Shown piece by piece: positions 46,625 through 59,330 of a DNA stretch of 64,000 nucleotides. A program made the position numbers and the translations under genes. Positions within the stretch are counted from its first letter, which is position 1. Each line of letters opens with the position of its first letter. The notes under the pieces are model-generated. The model was given only the letters and a program-made list of their open reading frames with translations, did no database searches and was not told the origin of the DNA. The DNA comes from Aestuariimicrobium kwangyangense DSM 21549 (GTDB taxonomy: Bacteria > Actinomycetota > Actinomycetes > Propionibacteriales > Propionibacteriaceae), in assembly GCF_000421525.1 (NCBI RefSeq), contig NZ_ATXE01000002.1:434001-498000 (forward strand). Reading direction: 5' to 3'.

Positions 46625-47038
46625 TCAGTGAGGCTCGTTCCCCTGTCGCCTGAGCACCGCCAGTTGGGCGACGGCGAGGTGGTAGCGGTGCTGCTCCTCG
46701 TCGGTGGCGTCACCCGAATCCATCAGGACCTGCAACTTGTCGAGCTCACGCTGGGCCTGGTCGGGCTTCACCTCGGTCGCCAACGAGGCGTACTGGGCCA
46801 GCAGGGAGACGCGTTCGGGGGTCACCGAGACGAAGCCGCCGTCGAGGGCGATCACCTCACGGCCGCCCTCGGCGGTGACGATCTCGGCAGCGCACGGCAC
46901 CAGGGCGGCCAGCAGCGGTTCGTGGCCGGGCAGGATGCCGATGTCGCCCTCGGTGGTGCGGACGATCACATTGACCGCGCGCCCCTCCCAGACCCGACGA
47001 TCCGCCGCGACCACCTCAACCTGGTATGGCTCGGCCAC
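46625..47038 (-). CDS. atpC: ATP synthase F1, epsilon subunit
   Basis: A 137-residue subunit of the F1 central stalk. The N-terminal beta-sandwich (YQVEVVAADRRVWEGRA, TEGDIGILPGHEPLLAALV) is complete; the C-terminal helical hairpin is present and ends with a short basic-acidic tail. The GTG start lies 2 bases after the atpD stop. Last gene of the atp operon. Confidence 0.95.
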   Translation of the reverse strand: MAEPYQVEVVAADRRVWEGRAVNVIVRTTEGDIGILPGHEPLLAALVPCAAEIVTAEGGREVIALDGGFVSVTPERVSLLAQYASLATEVKPDQAQRELDKLQVLMDSGDATDEEQHRYHLAVAQLAVLRRQGNEPH

Positions 47039-47040
47039 GA

Positions 47041-48528
<1,488 letters not shown>

Positions 48529-49440
48529 TCACGCTTGCGGTGCGGAATCGGCCAGCGCCGAGGCGCCGCCGACGATCTCGCTGATTTCCTGGGTGATCTC
48601 GGCCTGCCGCGCCTGGTTCTCCTGGCGGGTCAGGGTCTCGATCAGTGTCTGTGCATTGTCGGTGGCCGACTTCATGGCCCGTTGACGGCTCGCCAGTTCC
48701 GAGGCTGCCGACTGCAGCAGGGCGAAGTGCACGCGGTTGGCGACGTACAACGGCAACAACCGGTCGAGCACCGTCTCGGGGTCGGGCTCGAACTCGTACT
48801 CGGGCAACAGTTCACCCGGGGCCGGGGGTTCAGTGCCCTCGACGACCTCGAGCGGGAGCAGGCGCACCACCGTCGGGGTCTGGGTCATCATCGAGACGAA
48901 ACGGGTGAAGACGATGTGGATCTCGTCGACACCGCCCTCCTCGGTCGGGGTGAGGAAGGCCTCGATCAGCGCGTCAGCGATCTCGCGAGCCTGGGTGTAG
49001 GTGGGTGAGTCCGAGAACCCGTCCCACTGCTGGGCCACCTGGCGCTTGCGGAACCCGTAGTAGCCGATCGCCTTGCGACCCGCCAGATAGGGCAGCACTT
49101 CCTGGCCCTGCTCATGGTGCAGGCGAGCGGTCAACTGCTCCCCCGCCTTGATGACGGACGAGGAGTACGCCCCCGCGAGCCCCCTGTCGGAGGTGATCAG
49201 CAGCACGGCGGATCGCTGCGGCGACTCCACGTCATTGGTCAGCGGGTGGTCGACGTCCGAGAAGGTCGCGACTGCCGAGACCGCCCGGAACAGTTCACGG
49301 CTGTACGGGGCGGCGGCTGCGGCAGCCTGCTGGGCCTTGACGATCCGCGAGGCGGCGATCAGTTCCATGGCCCGGGTGATCTTCTTCGTGGTCTGGACAG
49401 ACTTCCGCCGCTGCCTGAGTTCACGCAGACTGGCTGGCAC
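48529..49440 (-). CDS. atpG: ATP synthase F1, gamma subunit
   Basis: A 303-residue rotor shaft. The N-terminal helix ([25 protein letters not shown] is the family pattern) and the C-terminal helix with [14 protein letters not shown] are intact, with the [11 protein letters not shown] core strand between. A short insertion rich in Pro/Glu (residues 205-225) occurs in other actinobacterial gammas. GTG start, 5 bases after atpA. Confidence 0.97.
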   Translation of the reverse strand: MPASLRELRQRRKSVQTTKKITRAMELIAASRIVKAQQAAAAAAPYSRELFRAVSAVATFSDVDHPLTNDVESPQRSAVLLITSDRGLAGAYSSSVIKAGEQLTARLHHEQGQEVLPYLAGRKAIGYYGFRKRQVAQQWDGFSDSPTYTQAREIADALIEAFLTPTEEGGVDEIHIVFTRFVSMMTQTPTVVRLLPLEVVEGTEPPAPGELLPEYEFEPDPETVLDRLLPLYVANRVHFALLQSAASELASRQRAMKSATDNAQTLIETLTRQENQARQAEITQEISEIVGGASALADSAPQA

Positions 49441-49445
49441 GTCGA

Positions 49446-51083
49446 TCAGCCCCGCTTCTGCTTGACGATGGTCTCCTGGCCGATCTCTTCCTCGGCCAGT
49501 GGCTCCGCCTCCTCATGACCGAGCAGGAGCTTGCCCGCTGAGGTGCGGAAGCCCTGCTTGAACGAGGCGATGGCCTCCTTGGCAGCCTGCTTCTGGTCGT
49601 CGTCGAAGACCTGCGTCTCGGCGATCGTCTTCAGGATGGGAGTGTTGTGGCGCATGTGCTCGAGCAGTTCCTGCTCGAAGCGGAGCACGTCGTCGACGGG
49701 GACGTCGTCGAACTCACCGGTGGTGCCGGCCCAGACGCTGACCACCTGGTCCTCGACCGGGTAGGGCGCGTACTGCCCCTGACGGAGCAGTTCGGTGAGG
49801 CGGGCGCCCCGGTCCAGCTGCCGGCGCGTGGTCGCGTCGAGGTCGGAGGCGAACATGGCGAAGGCCTGCATGTCGCGGTACTGGGCCAGGTTCAGCTTCA
49901 GCGAGCCGGCGACACCCTTCATGGCCTTGATCTGTGCCGCGCCACCCACGCGCGAGACCGACACGCCGACGTCGATGGCCGGGCGCTGGTTGGCGTTGAA
50001 CAGGTCGGACTGCAGGAAGATCTGGCCGTCGGTGATCGAGATCACGTTGGTGGGAATGTAGGCAGACACGTCGTTGGCCTTGGTCTCGATGATCGGCAGA
50101 CCGGTCATCGAACCACCGCCCAGCTCGTCGGAGAGCTTGGCACAACGCTCCAGCAGACGGGAGTGGAGGTAGAACACGTCGCCGGGGTAGGCCTCACGGC
50201 CCGGGGGACGACGCAGCAGCAACGACATGGCGCGGTACGCCTCGGCCTGCTTGGTGAGGTCGTCGAAGATGATCAGCACGTGCTTGCCGGCGTACATCCA
50301 GTGCTGCCCGATGGCCGATCCGGCGTAGGGGGCGATGTACTTGTACCCGGCGGGGTCCGACGCAGGGGCGTGGACGATGGTGGTGTACTCCAGCGCCCCG
50401 GCCTCCTCGAGCGCACCGCGCACCTCGGCGACGGTGGAGCCCTTCTGCCCGACCGCGACGTAGATGCACCGCACCTGCTTCTTCGGGTCGCCGGAGGCCC
50501 AGTTCGACTTCTGGTTGATGATGGTGTCGATCGCCAGCGCGGTCTTGCCGGTCTTGCGGTCGCCGATGATCAACTGACGCTGTCCCCGGCCGATCGGCAC
50601 CATGGCGTCGATGGCCTTGAGACCGGTCTGCAGCGGCTCACGCACCTCCTGGCGATCCATCACACCCGCAGCCTGGAGCTCGAGGGCACGACGGCCGTCG
50701 ACATCGGTGATCTCACCGAGACCGTCGATCGGGTTGCCCATGGCGTCGACGACGCGACCCAGGAAGCCGTCGCCCACCGGGACCGAGAGCACCTCACCGG
50801 TGCCGGTGACGCTCGAACCCTCCTCGATGCCCTCGGAGTTGCCCAGCACCACGACACCGATCTCACGCACGTCCAGGTTCAGGGCGATGCCGAGGGTGCC
50901 GTTCTCGAACTTCAGCAGCTCGTTGGCCATGGCCGAGGGCAGTCCCTCGACACGGGCGATGCCGTCGCCGGAGGTCACGACGGTGCCGACCTCTTCGCGG
51001 CTGGCCGCCTCAGGGGTGTAGTTCTGGACGAAGGTGTCCAGAGCGTCGCGGATCTCGTCCGGACGAATCGTCAGTTCCGCCAT
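49446..51083 (-). CDS. atpA: ATP synthase F1, alpha subunit
   Basis: A 545-residue non-catalytic nucleotide-binding subunit with Walker [12 protein letters not shown], the VAVGQK strand and the arginine-finger region [10 protein letters not shown]. The long charged C-terminal tail after residue 510 is typical of actinobacteria. ATG at 51083 with GAGGA 4 bases upstream. A 62-base gap separates it from atpH. Confidence 0.98.
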   Translation of the reverse strand: MAELTIRPDEIRDALDTFVQNYTPEAASREEVGTVVTSGDGIARVEGLPSAMANELLKFENGTLGIALNLDVREIGVVVLGNSEGIEEGSSVTGTGEVLSVPVGDGFLGRVVDAMGNPIDGLGEITDVDGRRALELQAAGVMDRQEVREPLQTGLKAIDAMVPIGRGQRQLIIGDRKTGKTALAIDTIINQKSNWASGDPKKQVRCIYVAVGQKGSTVAEVRGALEEAGALEYTTIVHAPASDPAGYKYIAPYAGSAIGQHWMYAGKHVLIIFDDLTKQAEAYRAMSLLLRRPPGREAYPGDVFYLHSRLLERCAKLSDELGGGSMTGLPIIETKANDVSAYIPTNVISITDGQIFLQSDLFNANQRPAIDVGVSVSRVGGAAQIKAMKGVAGSLKLNLAQYRDMQAFAMFASDLDATTRRQLDRGARLTELLRQGQYAPYPVEDQVVSVWAGTTGEFDDVPVDDVLRFEQELLEHMRHNTPILKTIAETQVFDDDQKQAAKEAIASFKQGFRTSAGKLLLGHEEAEPLAEEEIGQETIVKQKRG

Positions 51084-51145
51084 AGCGTCCTCATCTCAAG
51101 AAGTACTGGGTGGCGACGGCAGCCGCCGGTTGAAGTTGTCGCTGG

Positions 51146-52715
<1,570 letters not shown>

Positions 52716-52781
52716 GTGGTTTCCTTTCGGATTGCTCTCCACTGGCGTGGAGAAGTTCTGGGGTGGGGTGGTCGGACCGGG

Positions 52782-53579
52782 TCAGTGGGACTCGGCCAGG
52801 GAACTGGAGATGTACTGCGCGGTCAACACCGTGAAGATGTAGGCCTGCAGCGACCCCACGAACAGCTCCAGGCACAGGATGGCGAAGCTGAACAGCAGCG
52901 AGACGCCGCCGGAGATGTTGTAGAAGAGGTTGTCCTGGTACTGCAGCAGGAAGGCGCCGCCGACCACGAACACCGAGACCACCAGGTGTCCGGCGAACAG
53001 GTTCGCGAACAGACGCAGGGCCAACGTGATCGGCCTGGTGATGAAGTTCGAGAGGAACTCCAGCGGGATGATCAGCACCCACAGGTACCACGGCACGCCC
53101 GAGGGCAGCAGGGAGTTCTTGATGTAGGTGAGCCCGTGCCGCTTGAGGCCCGCGCCGATGTAGATGAGCCACGTCAGCAGGGCCAGTCCGTACGCGAACC
53201 CGACTCGCGAGAAGGTCGGGAACATGAACAGGAAGAACTGCCCGAACAGGTTGTTCACCAAGATGAAGCTGAACAGCCCCAGCAGGTAGGGCAGGAACTT
53301 GCGGTAGTCGTGACCCAACAGGTCGCGTGCGATGCCGTTGCGCACGAAGTCGTAGAGGTACTCCGAGATGAACTGCGCCTTGGTGGGCACCGTCCTCAGT
53401 CGGCGTGCCGCCAACCACCACAACGCCACCACGATCACAGCACCCAGGACGGCTTGGAAGATCACCCGGTCGACCTGGGCCACCCCGAACAGGTTGTCGA
53501 AGTAGAAGTCCTCGACCGAGGGCGCGTGGTAACCACCACCGTGACCGGCGGTCTCGAGGGGCAGGAAGGGGATCAGCAT
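52782..53579 (-). CDS. atpB: ATP synthase Fo, a subunit
   Basis: A 265-residue proton-channel subunit. The essential arginine is in TLALRLFANLFAGH; the family PLEFLSNFITRPI and a late glutamine helix (VGSLQAYIFTVLTAQYI) are present. ATG start. First Fo gene of the operon, 19 bases after the small AtpZ-like gene. Confidence 0.97.
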   Translation of the reverse strand: MLIPFLPLETAGHGGGYHAPSVEDFYFDNLFGVAQVDRVIFQAVLGAVIVVALWWLAARRLRTVPTKAQFISEYLYDFVRNGIARDLLGHDYRKFLPYLLGLFSFILVNNLFGQFFLFMFPTFSRVGFAYGLALLTWLIYIGAGLKRHGLTYIKNSLLPSGVPWYLWVLIIPLEFLSNFITRPITLALRLFANLFAGHLVVSVFVVGGAFLLQYQDNLFYNISGGVSLLFSFAILCLELFVGSLQAYIFTVLTAQYISSSLAESH

Positions 53580-53598
53580 GGCCGCTCCGCGGTGCTCA

Positions 53599-53826
53599 TC
53601 ATCGTGTCGGGCTCCCGTATCGCTTGACGATCAAGAAAAGGCTCAGTCCGAGTCCGAGAATGAGGCCGGCTGGAAGCATCCAGACCTGGCCCAGGAAGTG
53701 AGCACCTGCCCAGCCGAGTCCGCCATAGAGGAGGATTCCCGACAAGACATAGCTCAGCACCACCATGCCGTCCTCACCGTTGCCGGATCTGACTGGCGGA
53801 GCCTTCTTCGAACTCTCGTCGTCCAT
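53599..53826 (-). CDS. AtpZ/AtpI-like small membrane protein
   Basis: A 75-residue protein with two hydrophobic helices and short charged ends (SYVLSGILLYGGLGWAGAHFLG, then PAGLILGLGLSLFLIVKRYG). This size and pattern fit the AtpZ/AtpI helpers encoded ahead of atpB, thought to aid c-ring assembly or magnesium/calcium entry. The assignment rests on topology and position. Confidence 0.75.
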   Translation of the reverse strand: MDDESSKKAPPVRSGNGEDGMVVLSYVLSGILLYGGLGWAGAHFLGQVWMLPAGLILGLGLSLFLIVKRYGSPTR

Positions 53827-53882
53827 GTCGCTGCGACTCTATCAGCACAAGTCAGTGCGGGTCACACTGCGGCGTCCACCCC

Positions 53883-54353
53883 TCAGACGCGGTCGCTGCC
53901 CTCGTCGGGGCCACCATCGTCGGTGTCGTAGACGGGGATCCGCAGACGCGCGTGGGCCCAGAACATACCGGCCAGCCACCCCGCGAGCACCAGACCGACC
54001 CCCCAGCAGAAGGGCACCGGACGAAAGGCATCGGCCACCTTCTGCGAGTTCTGCACCGCCAGCAGCGCCGCGGCCAGCAGCGCTGCCCTGACCAGGTAGC
54101 TGAGCAGCGTCAGTCCAAGACCGGCACGTGGGTCGAGTTCCCCGGCCAGCACCTGTACCCCTTGGCCGGCCGCGAAGAACAGCACCACCATCGCTCCCCC
54201 GATGGCCGCGTTGGCCAGACCAGCCGCCCCAGATGTGAGCCATCCCACACCGAGCGCGATCAGCAGGGCTGCGTGCGCGAACAGCACAGACCCTCGCATC
54301 ATGGACGACAGCAGCCTCGCGCTGACGCTCACCCGGTGTCCGGCACGGTTCAT
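53883..54353 (-). CDS. Membrane protein ahead of the atp operon, unknown function
   Basis: A 156-residue protein with four hydrophobic segments and an acidic C-terminus (VYDTDDGGPDEGSDRV). The placement just before the small AtpZ-like gene and the four-helix layout recall ATP synthase protein I, but no clear motif allows naming it. The ATG at 54353 overlaps the stop of the WecA-like gene (ATGA). Confidence 0.7.
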   Translation of the reverse strand: MNRAGHRVSVSARLLSSMMRGSVLFAHAALLIALGVGWLTSGAAGLANAAIGGAMVVLFFAAGQGVQVLAGELDPRAGLGLTLLSYLVRAALLAAALLAVQNSQKVADAFRPVPFCWGVGLVLAGWLAGMFWAHARLRIPVYDTDDGGPDEGSDRV

Positions 54354-55450
54354 GCCGCCCGCGCCCCTCGGCCACGGATCAGGGTGAGGACGACCGCGAG
54401 GGCCACCGCGACAGCCGTACCCCCGATGGTCCAGGCATTGGTGCGCATGCCGATCGCCACGGTGCCGAAACTCAGGATGGCCGTCCACAGGTACATCACG
54501 CCGACGGCACCCGCCTGGCTGTGACCCTGTTGCAGCAGGCGGTGGTGCAGGTGCTGCTTGTCGGCGACGAACCACCAGTTGCCGTTCATGGTGCGCCGCA
54601 CGTAGGCCAGCACCAGGTCGAGCAGGGGGATGGCCATGATGGCGAAGGGAAGCACGATCGGCAGGTAGCTCGGCACCAGCGACCCGTTGGTGGCCGACAG
54701 TGCCGACGAGTCGATCTGGCCCGTCAGGGAGATCACCGAGCAGGCCATCAGCAGTCCGAGCAGCAGCGCGCCGGAATCACCCATGAACATGCGCGCGGGC
54801 GAGAAGTTGTGGGGCAGGAACCCCAGGCACACCCCCGTGATGCCCACCGTCACCAGACTTGCTGTGGTCGCGCGGGTGATGTCCTGCTCGTAGGCGAGCA
54901 GGTAGGTGTAGATGAAGAAGGCTCCGGCACCGATGGCGACCACGCCCGAGGCGAGACCGTCGAGACCGTCGACGAAGTTGACGGCGTTCGCACACAGCAC
55001 GATGAAGAAGACCGTGATCACGATCGAGGAGGCCTGGTCGAGGGCGAAGATCGAACTCGACAGGGGGATCCAGTACATCCGCACGCCGTTGGTCACCACG
55101 ATGGCGGCCGCGAGGATCTGACCGGCGAACTTCGCCAGCGCGGGCAGGTCGATCATGTCGTCCACCACCCCGACGAGGCAGATGACGGTGCCCGCCAGCA
55201 AGATGGTCATGGCGTCATGGCTGACCAGTGCGAAGCGGCCCAGGAAGGGCAGCTGGGCGGCCAGCAGGAAGGCTGCCGCGGCGCCACCGAGCATGGCGAC
55301 CCCGCCGAAGTACGGGATGGGCACGGCGTGGACGTCGCGGTCGCGCACCATCGCCAGTGCGCCCACACGCAGAGCCACGCGACGACACATGCCTGCGAGC
55401 AGGTAGGTGGTCATGGCCGCCGTCAGCAGCACCAGCAGGTATTCGCGCAT
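54350..55450 (-). CDS. WecA/MraY-family undecaprenyl-phosphate sugar-1-phosphate transferase
   Basis: A 366-residue polytopic enzyme moving a GlcNAc-type sugar phosphate from a UDP donor to a polyprenyl phosphate. Motifs in order: the early PIPYFGGVAML, VGVVDDMIDLP (metal-binding DD), NAVNFVDGLDGLASG, FMGDSGALLLG and the cytoplasmic KQHLHHRLLQQGHSQ histidine loop. The last two place it with WecA/Rfe rather than MraY. It likely starts arabinogalactan-like or teichoic wall polymer linkage. ATG at 55450, one base after the Sua5 gene. Confidence 0.93.
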   Translation of the reverse strand: MREYLLVLLTAAMTTYLLAGMCRRVALRVGALAMVRDRDVHAVPIPYFGGVAMLGGAAAAFLLAAQLPFLGRFALVSHDAMTILLAGTVICLVGVVDDMIDLPALAKFAGQILAAAIVVTNGVRMYWIPLSSSIFALDQASSIVITVFFIVLCANAVNFVDGLDGLASGVVAIGAGAFFIYTYLLAYEQDITRATTASLVTVGITGVCLGFLPHNFSPARMFMGDSGALLLGLLMACSVISLTGQIDSSALSATNGSLVPSYLPIVLPFAIMAIPLLDLVLAYVRRTMNGNWWFVADKQHLHHRLLQQGHSQAGAVGVMYLWTAILSFGTVAIGMRTNAWTIGGTAVAVALAVVLTLIRGRGARAA

Positions 55451-55451
55451 G

Positions 55452-56279
55452 TCAGCGGACGGGTTCGTCCTCGCTGGTGGCGTCGTCGTCGGACTCGGCA
55501 AGCTCGACGGGCGTCCCGGGATCCTGGCTGGGCTGGGGCGCGAACTCGCCCAGGTCCAGCTGGGGCAGCCGCTCGGTCAGTTGTTCGATCGTCAACGCAC
55601 CCAGACGCACCAGCCGGCCGTCGGGGTTCGTGGAGAAGTCGACGATGGACGAGGGCGCGAGTCCCGGGGTCGGCCCTCCGTCCAGGTAGACCGAGATCGA
55701 CTCCCCCAACTGGTCGATCGCCTCGTCAACGGTGGTGGCGGCGGGATTGCCCGAGATGTTGGCCGAGCTCACCGCCAACGGACCGGTGCGCCTCAGCAGG
55801 GCGCGGGCACCGTCGTGGTTGGGCACACGCACCGCGATCGTCCCCTCGGTCTCCCCGAGGTCCATGCCCAGGCTCGACTGGGCCTTGAGGATCACCGTCA
55901 ACGCCCCCGGCCAGTGGGCGGCGGTCAGCGCGTGCACCGACTCGGGCACCTCGTCGGCGAGCGAGCCGAGCATGATGGCGTCAGAGATCAGCACCGGCGG
56001 GGGCATGTCGCGACCCCTCACCTTGGCGTTGAGCAGGCGCTGCACGGCCTCGGGACTCGTGGCGTCAGCGGCGACCCCGTAGACGGTGTCGGTGGGGATG
56101 ACGATCACCTCGCCGGCGCGCACTGCCTTCACCGCGGCGTCGAGCCCGGCCTCGTCATCGATCCCCAGCGTGTGGCGCTGCCAGGCGGGCTCCACGGGGG
56201 CCAGGGGCAGTTGGTCGCCGGTCGACTCGTCAGGGGTCCACTCGTCAAGGGGGGACTGTTCGGGTTCGTTCACGCTCAC
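55452..56279 (-). CDS. L-threonylcarbamoyladenylate synthase (Sua5/YwlC/YrdC family)
   Basis: A 275-residue enzyme for the first step of tRNA t6A37 synthesis. The YrdC core is clear: VIVIPTDTVYGVAADAT, a basic KVRGRDMPPPVLIS segment, ALTVILKAQ and AVSSANISGNPAAT. It lacks a full C-terminal Sua5 domain but has acidic tails at both ends (about 40 and 30 residues), an actinobacterial habit. GTG at 56279 with AGGA 7 bases upstream inside the end of prmC; GTG at 56273 is an alternative. Confidence 0.92.
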   Translation of the reverse strand: MSVNEPEQSPLDEWTPDESTGDQLPLAPVEPAWQRHTLGIDDEAGLDAAVKAVRAGEVIVIPTDTVYGVAADATSPEAVQRLLNAKVRGRDMPPPVLISDAIMLGSLADEVPESVHALTAAHWPGALTVILKAQSSLGMDLGETEGTIAVRVPNHDGARALLRRTGPLAVSSANISGNPAATTVDEAIDQLGESISVYLDGGPTPGLAPSSIVDFSTNPDGRLVRLGALTIEQLTERLPQLDLGEFAPQPSQDPGTPVELAESDDDATSEDEPVR

Positions 56280-56283
56280 GCGA

Positions 56284-57099
56284 TCATCCTGCCACGGCGG
56301 TCGTGTACCGAGGACGACCCACCAGATCGGCATGGGTCTCGACCCGGGTCAGTCCCGCACGCTCGAACAGTCCACGGACGGCCTCCGGATGGGACTCGTC
56401 GTGCTCGCAGCCGAGCACTCCACCGGCACGCAGCAGCCGGGCCGCCACCTCGGCGACCACCCGCACCGCATCCAGCCCGTCCTCCCCGCCGAAGACGGCG
56501 GCCGCGGGATCATGGTGCACCTCGGCCGACACCCGGGTCGGCAGGGGCACGTAGGGGGGGTTGACCACCAGCAGGTCGACCTTGGAGTCGAGGTCGTGGA
56601 ACGCGTCCGCCATGTCACCGGGGCGCAGGTCGACATCGGTTCCCGCGAGGTTCTCCCGGGCGAAGGTGAGCGCGGTCTCGCTGATCTCGACTGCGTACTG
56701 GTGGTGACCCGGCGCCTCGTCGGCGATCGACCGGCTGATCGCCCCCGACCCGGCACACAGCTCCACCACCACCCGACCGTGGGTGTCCCCCAGCTGGTCG
56801 ATGGCCCAGCCCGCCAGCAGTTCGGTCTCCGGGCGGGGCACGAAGACTCCTGGCCCGACCCGGAGCCGGGCGTGACGGAACCAGACTTCACCGGTGATGT
56901 GTTGCACGGGCTCGCCGGCCAGCCTCCGTCGGGTCGCAGCCATGAGGGTGGCCTGCTGCTGTTCGGAGAGTTCGCCGACCAGGAACAGGCGATCGAGCGG
57001 CACGCCCGTGACGTGGCTCAGCAAGGTGCGGGCCTCCGCCTCGGGGCTGGGCGAACCCCCTTCCGCCAGCTGACGGGTCAGACGACGCAGGTCACTCAC
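56284..57099 (-). CDS. prmC: Peptide chain release factor N5-glutamine methyltransferase
   Basis: A 271-residue SAM-dependent enzyme that methylates the GGQ glutamine of release factors. The N-terminal helical domain ([11 protein letters not shown]) precedes the Rossmann fold with [12 protein letters not shown] and the substrate motif VVNPPYVPL. It modifies the product of the gene just upstream. GTG start overlapping the prfA stop (GTGA). Confidence 0.95.
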   Translation of the reverse strand: MSDLRRLTRQLAEGGSPSPEAEARTLLSHVTGVPLDRLFLVGELSEQQQATLMAATRRRLAGEPVQHITGEVWFRHARLRVGPGVFVPRPETELLAGWAIDQLGDTHGRVVVELCAGSGAISRSIADEAPGHHQYAVEISETALTFARENLAGTDVDLRPGDMADAFHDLDSKVDLLVVNPPYVPLPTRVSAEVHHDPAAAVFGGEDGLDAVRVVAEVAARLLRAGGVLGCEHDESHPEAVRGLFERAGLTRVETHADLVGRPRYTTAVAG

Positions 57100-58163
57100 G
57101 CCTGGCCCAGACGTTCGGCGACGTCGGCGGACTGGAGTGCCTCGACGACCGCCTCCAGGTCACCGCCCAGCACGGCGTCGAGATTGTGCGCCTTGAAACC
57201 GATCCGGTGGTCGGCAATGCGGTTCTCGGGGTAGTTGTAGGTGCGGATTCGCTCGGATCGGTCGACCGTCCTCACCTGCGAACGTCGTGCCGCCGACGCG
57301 GACGCGGCCGCCTCCTCGTCGGCGCGCGCCACCAGCCGGGCCCGCAGCATGCGCATCGCCTGCTCACGGTTCTGCAACTGGCTGCGTTCGTTCTGGCAAC
57401 TGACCACGATGCCCGTCGGCAGGTGCGTGATCCGTACGGCCGAGTCGGTGGTGTTGACCCCCTGTCCGCCGGGCCCCGACGAGCGGAAGACATCGATCCT
57501 CAGGTCCGACTCGCGCAGGTCGACCTCGTCGGCCTCGAGGTCGGGCATCACGAGCACCCCCGCAGCCGAGGTGTGGATCCTTCCCTGGGATTCAGTCACG
57601 GGCACGCGCTGCACCCGGTGCACCCCTCCCTCGAACTTCAGCACCCCGTAGGGCAGTCGTTCGGGCGGGCAGGCAGCGGTCGCCTGCACCGAGAAGGTGA
57701 TCGACTTGTGCCCGCCCAAATCGGTGTCCTGGGAGTCGAGCACCGCGATCCTCCACCCCACCCTCTCGGCATACCTGGAGTACATCGAGAACAGGTCGGC
57801 AGCGAACAGGGCCGACTCCTCCCCACCCTCCCCTGCTTTGATCTCGACCAGGGCGTCGAAGGAGTCATGGGGGTCGCGCGGCGCCAACAACTCGGCCACT
57901 CGACGCTGGGCCAGGTCGAGTCGCTCGGCAAGCGTCTGGGCGTCGGCGGCGAAGTCGGGGTCCTCCTCGGCGAGTTCGCGGGCGGCCTGTACGTCGGCGA
58001 CGAGGGCGTCCCGATCGTCCAGGGCCCGGACGATGCCGGTCAGTTCGGAGTAGCGCCGACCCACCCTTCGGCTCTGGGCCACATCGCCCAGCACCGCGGG
58101 ATCGGCCAGTTGACGTTCCAGGTCGGCGTGCTCGGCCCGCAGGCCTTCAGCCAGATCAGCCAC
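57096..58163 (-). CDS. prfA: Peptide chain release factor 1
   Basis: A 355-residue factor reading UAA and UAG stops. The GGQ motif lies in [17 protein letters not shown] and the expected downstream [16 protein letters not shown] helix is intact. No programmed frameshift is seen. GTG start with AGAGGA 7 bases upstream. First gene after the rpmE terminator; everything from here to atpC is on one strand with small gaps. Confidence 0.97.
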   Translation of the reverse strand: MADLAEGLRAEHADLERQLADPAVLGDVAQSRRVGRRYSELTGIVRALDDRDALVADVQAARELAEEDPDFAADAQTLAERLDLAQRRVAELLAPRDPHDSFDALVEIKAGEGGEESALFAADLFSMYSRYAERVGWRIAVLDSQDTDLGGHKSITFSVQATAACPPERLPYGVLKFEGGVHRVQRVPVTESQGRIHTSAAGVLVMPDLEADEVDLRESDLRIDVFRSSGPGGQGVNTTDSAVRITHLPTGIVVSCQNERSQLQNREQAMRMLRARLVARADEEAAASASAARRSQVRTVDRSERIRTYNYPENRIADHRIGFKAHNLDAVLGGDLEAVVEALQSADVAERLGQA

Positions 58164-58223
58164 GGATGAATCCTCTCCCCTGCGTCGGCTCTGATCGATG
58201 GTCTCGGGTCAGCCCCGGACGAG

Positions 58224-58255
58224 AACGACCCCCCGCGTGAACGCGAGGGGTCGTT
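58224..58255 (-). terminator. Terminator between rpmE and prfA
   Basis: AACGACCCC (58224-58232) pairs exactly with 58247-58255, and after one mismatch CGCG pairs with CGCG around a TGAA tetraloop. It lies 40 bases beyond the rpmE stop, so L31 probably forms its own transcript. Confidence 0.75.
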
Positions 58256-58295
58256 GGAGGCCGCACGAGGGTGGGCCATCAGACGGTCGGCAGCG

Positions 58296-58502
58296 TCACT
58301 TCTTGGCGTAACGGCGCTCGAACCGGGCCACGCGGCCGCCGGTGTCGAGGATCTTCTGCTTGCCGGTGTAGAACGGGTGGCACTCGGAGCAGACGTCAGC
58401 GGTCAGCTGGCCGCCCTTCGCGGTGCTCTTGGTGGTGAACGTGGCGCCACAGGTGCAGGTGACCGTGGTGTCGACGTACTCGGGGTGGATGCCCTGCTTC
58501 AT
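58296..58502 (-). CDS. rpmE: 50S ribosomal protein L31 (zinc-binding form)
   Basis: A 68-residue ribosomal protein starting MKQGIHPEY. The zinc-ligand cysteines Cys16, Cys18, Cys38 and Cys41 are all present, so this is the C+ form normally used when zinc is sufficient. AAGGAG lies 4 bases before the ATG. The C-terminal [13 protein letters not shown] is standard. Confidence 0.97.
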   Translation of the reverse strand: MKQGIHPEYVDTTVTCTCGATFTTKSTAKGGQLTADVCSECHPFYTGKQKILDTGGRVARFERRYAKK

Positions 58503-58561
58503 GATTCTCCTTGGGTTGGTGCCCCGGGTCGCAGGAGTGCGTGAACCGGGACCGAGGATTG

Positions 58562-58567
58562 ATTATG
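58562..58567 (-). promoter_or_regulatory. Candidate -10 box CATAAT of rpmE
   Basis: CATAAT on the minus strand predicts a leader of about 50 bases before rpmE. A weak TTCGGA lies 18 bases upstream. The box overlaps the stop codon of the TetR gene. Confidence 0.4.
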
Positions 58568-59219
58568 CCACGGAAGGGCGCTGCATCCGAATCGACAACT
58601 GGTGGAGCCAGTCGCTCGATCGGGGCTCGGCATTGTGGGCCTCGGTGACCCAACCGGCGGCATTGGCAAGCAGCAGGGTCTCGTACAGGGCATCGTGGTC
58701 GGGGAGCATCTCGAAATGGCCCTCGATCTCGAGGACGACGAAGCCGTGGACGATGGACCAGAACAGCATCGACAGCAGGTAGACGTCCCCACGGAAGAGG
58801 TCCTCGTCGATGCACCGGCGGATGCAGTCCTTGACCGGGTCCATGGCGGTGGGAGTGGAGGCCGACAGGCTGAGCGCCTGCTCGCGGAACATGCCCACGT
58901 AGAAGTGGGGGTGCTTCAGGGCCCAGCGACGGTAGTCGCGACCGATCTCGCACAGGTCGGCGAAGGCATCGTCCGTGGTGGGCACAGCCGCTTGGGAGGC
59001 CGCCAGACTCTCGTAGGAGGTGATCGTGACCGCGCTCACCAGCTCGTCCTTCGACCCGAACAGGGAGTAGATCGCGGTCGTGGAAGTACCCGTGGCCGTG
59101 GCCACCCGGCGAAGGTTCAGGCTGTCCGGACCGTGCCTGGCGATCACCTTCGAAGCCTCCTCGATCAGGGCCTCGCGCAAGGTTTCGTCATGAAGTTTCG
59201 GTCGGGTCACGCAGGACAT
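58563..59219 (-). CDS. TetR-family transcriptional regulator
   Basis: A 218-residue one-domain repressor. The N-terminal helix-turn-helix reads LRRVATATGTSTTAIYSLFGSKDEL (family pattern), followed by an all-helical ligand domain with a WxxxHGFV element of the TetR_C_13/33-like class. The ligand is unknown. ATG at 59219 is chosen; a GTG at 59210 would also fit. It lies directly downstream of the ABC importer genes but is separated from them by two hairpins. Confidence 0.88.
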   Translation of the reverse strand: MSCVTRPKLHDETLREALIEEASKVIARHGPDSLNLRRVATATGTSTTAIYSLFGSKDELVSAVTITSYESLAASQAAVPTTDDAFADLCEIGRDYRRWALKHPHFYVGMFREQALSLSASTPTAMDPVKDCIRRCIDEDLFRGDVYLLSMLFWSIVHGFVVLEIEGHFEMLPDHDALYETLLLANAAGWVTEAHNAEPRSSDWLHQLSIRMQRPSVA

Positions 59220-59260
59220 CCAAGCACAGCTTGCACCGGCCCCCTGACATGAACACCCAA

Positions 59261-59288
59261 AAGGGGGTGAGCGCCTGCTCACCCCCTT
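59261..59288 (-). terminator. Terminator of the ABC importer operon, distal hairpin
   Basis: A perfect 12-base stem (AAGGGGGTGAGC at 59261-59272 with 59277-59288) around a GCCT-type loop. On the minus strand it is followed by TTTT, the best intrinsic terminator in the window. Confidence 0.85.
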
Positions 59289-59300
59289 CAGGGTCGACTG

Positions 59301-59325
59301 CCCCGTCCCGAGTGGTGGGACGGGG
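59301..59325 (-). terminator. Terminator of the ABC importer operon, proximal hairpin
   Basis: A perfect 9-base stem (CCCCGTCCC at 59301-59309 with 59317-59325) with a 7-base loop, 5 bases past the stop codon of the last ABC gene. Tandem with the distal hairpin. Confidence 0.65.
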
Positions 59326-59330
59326 GTGAC

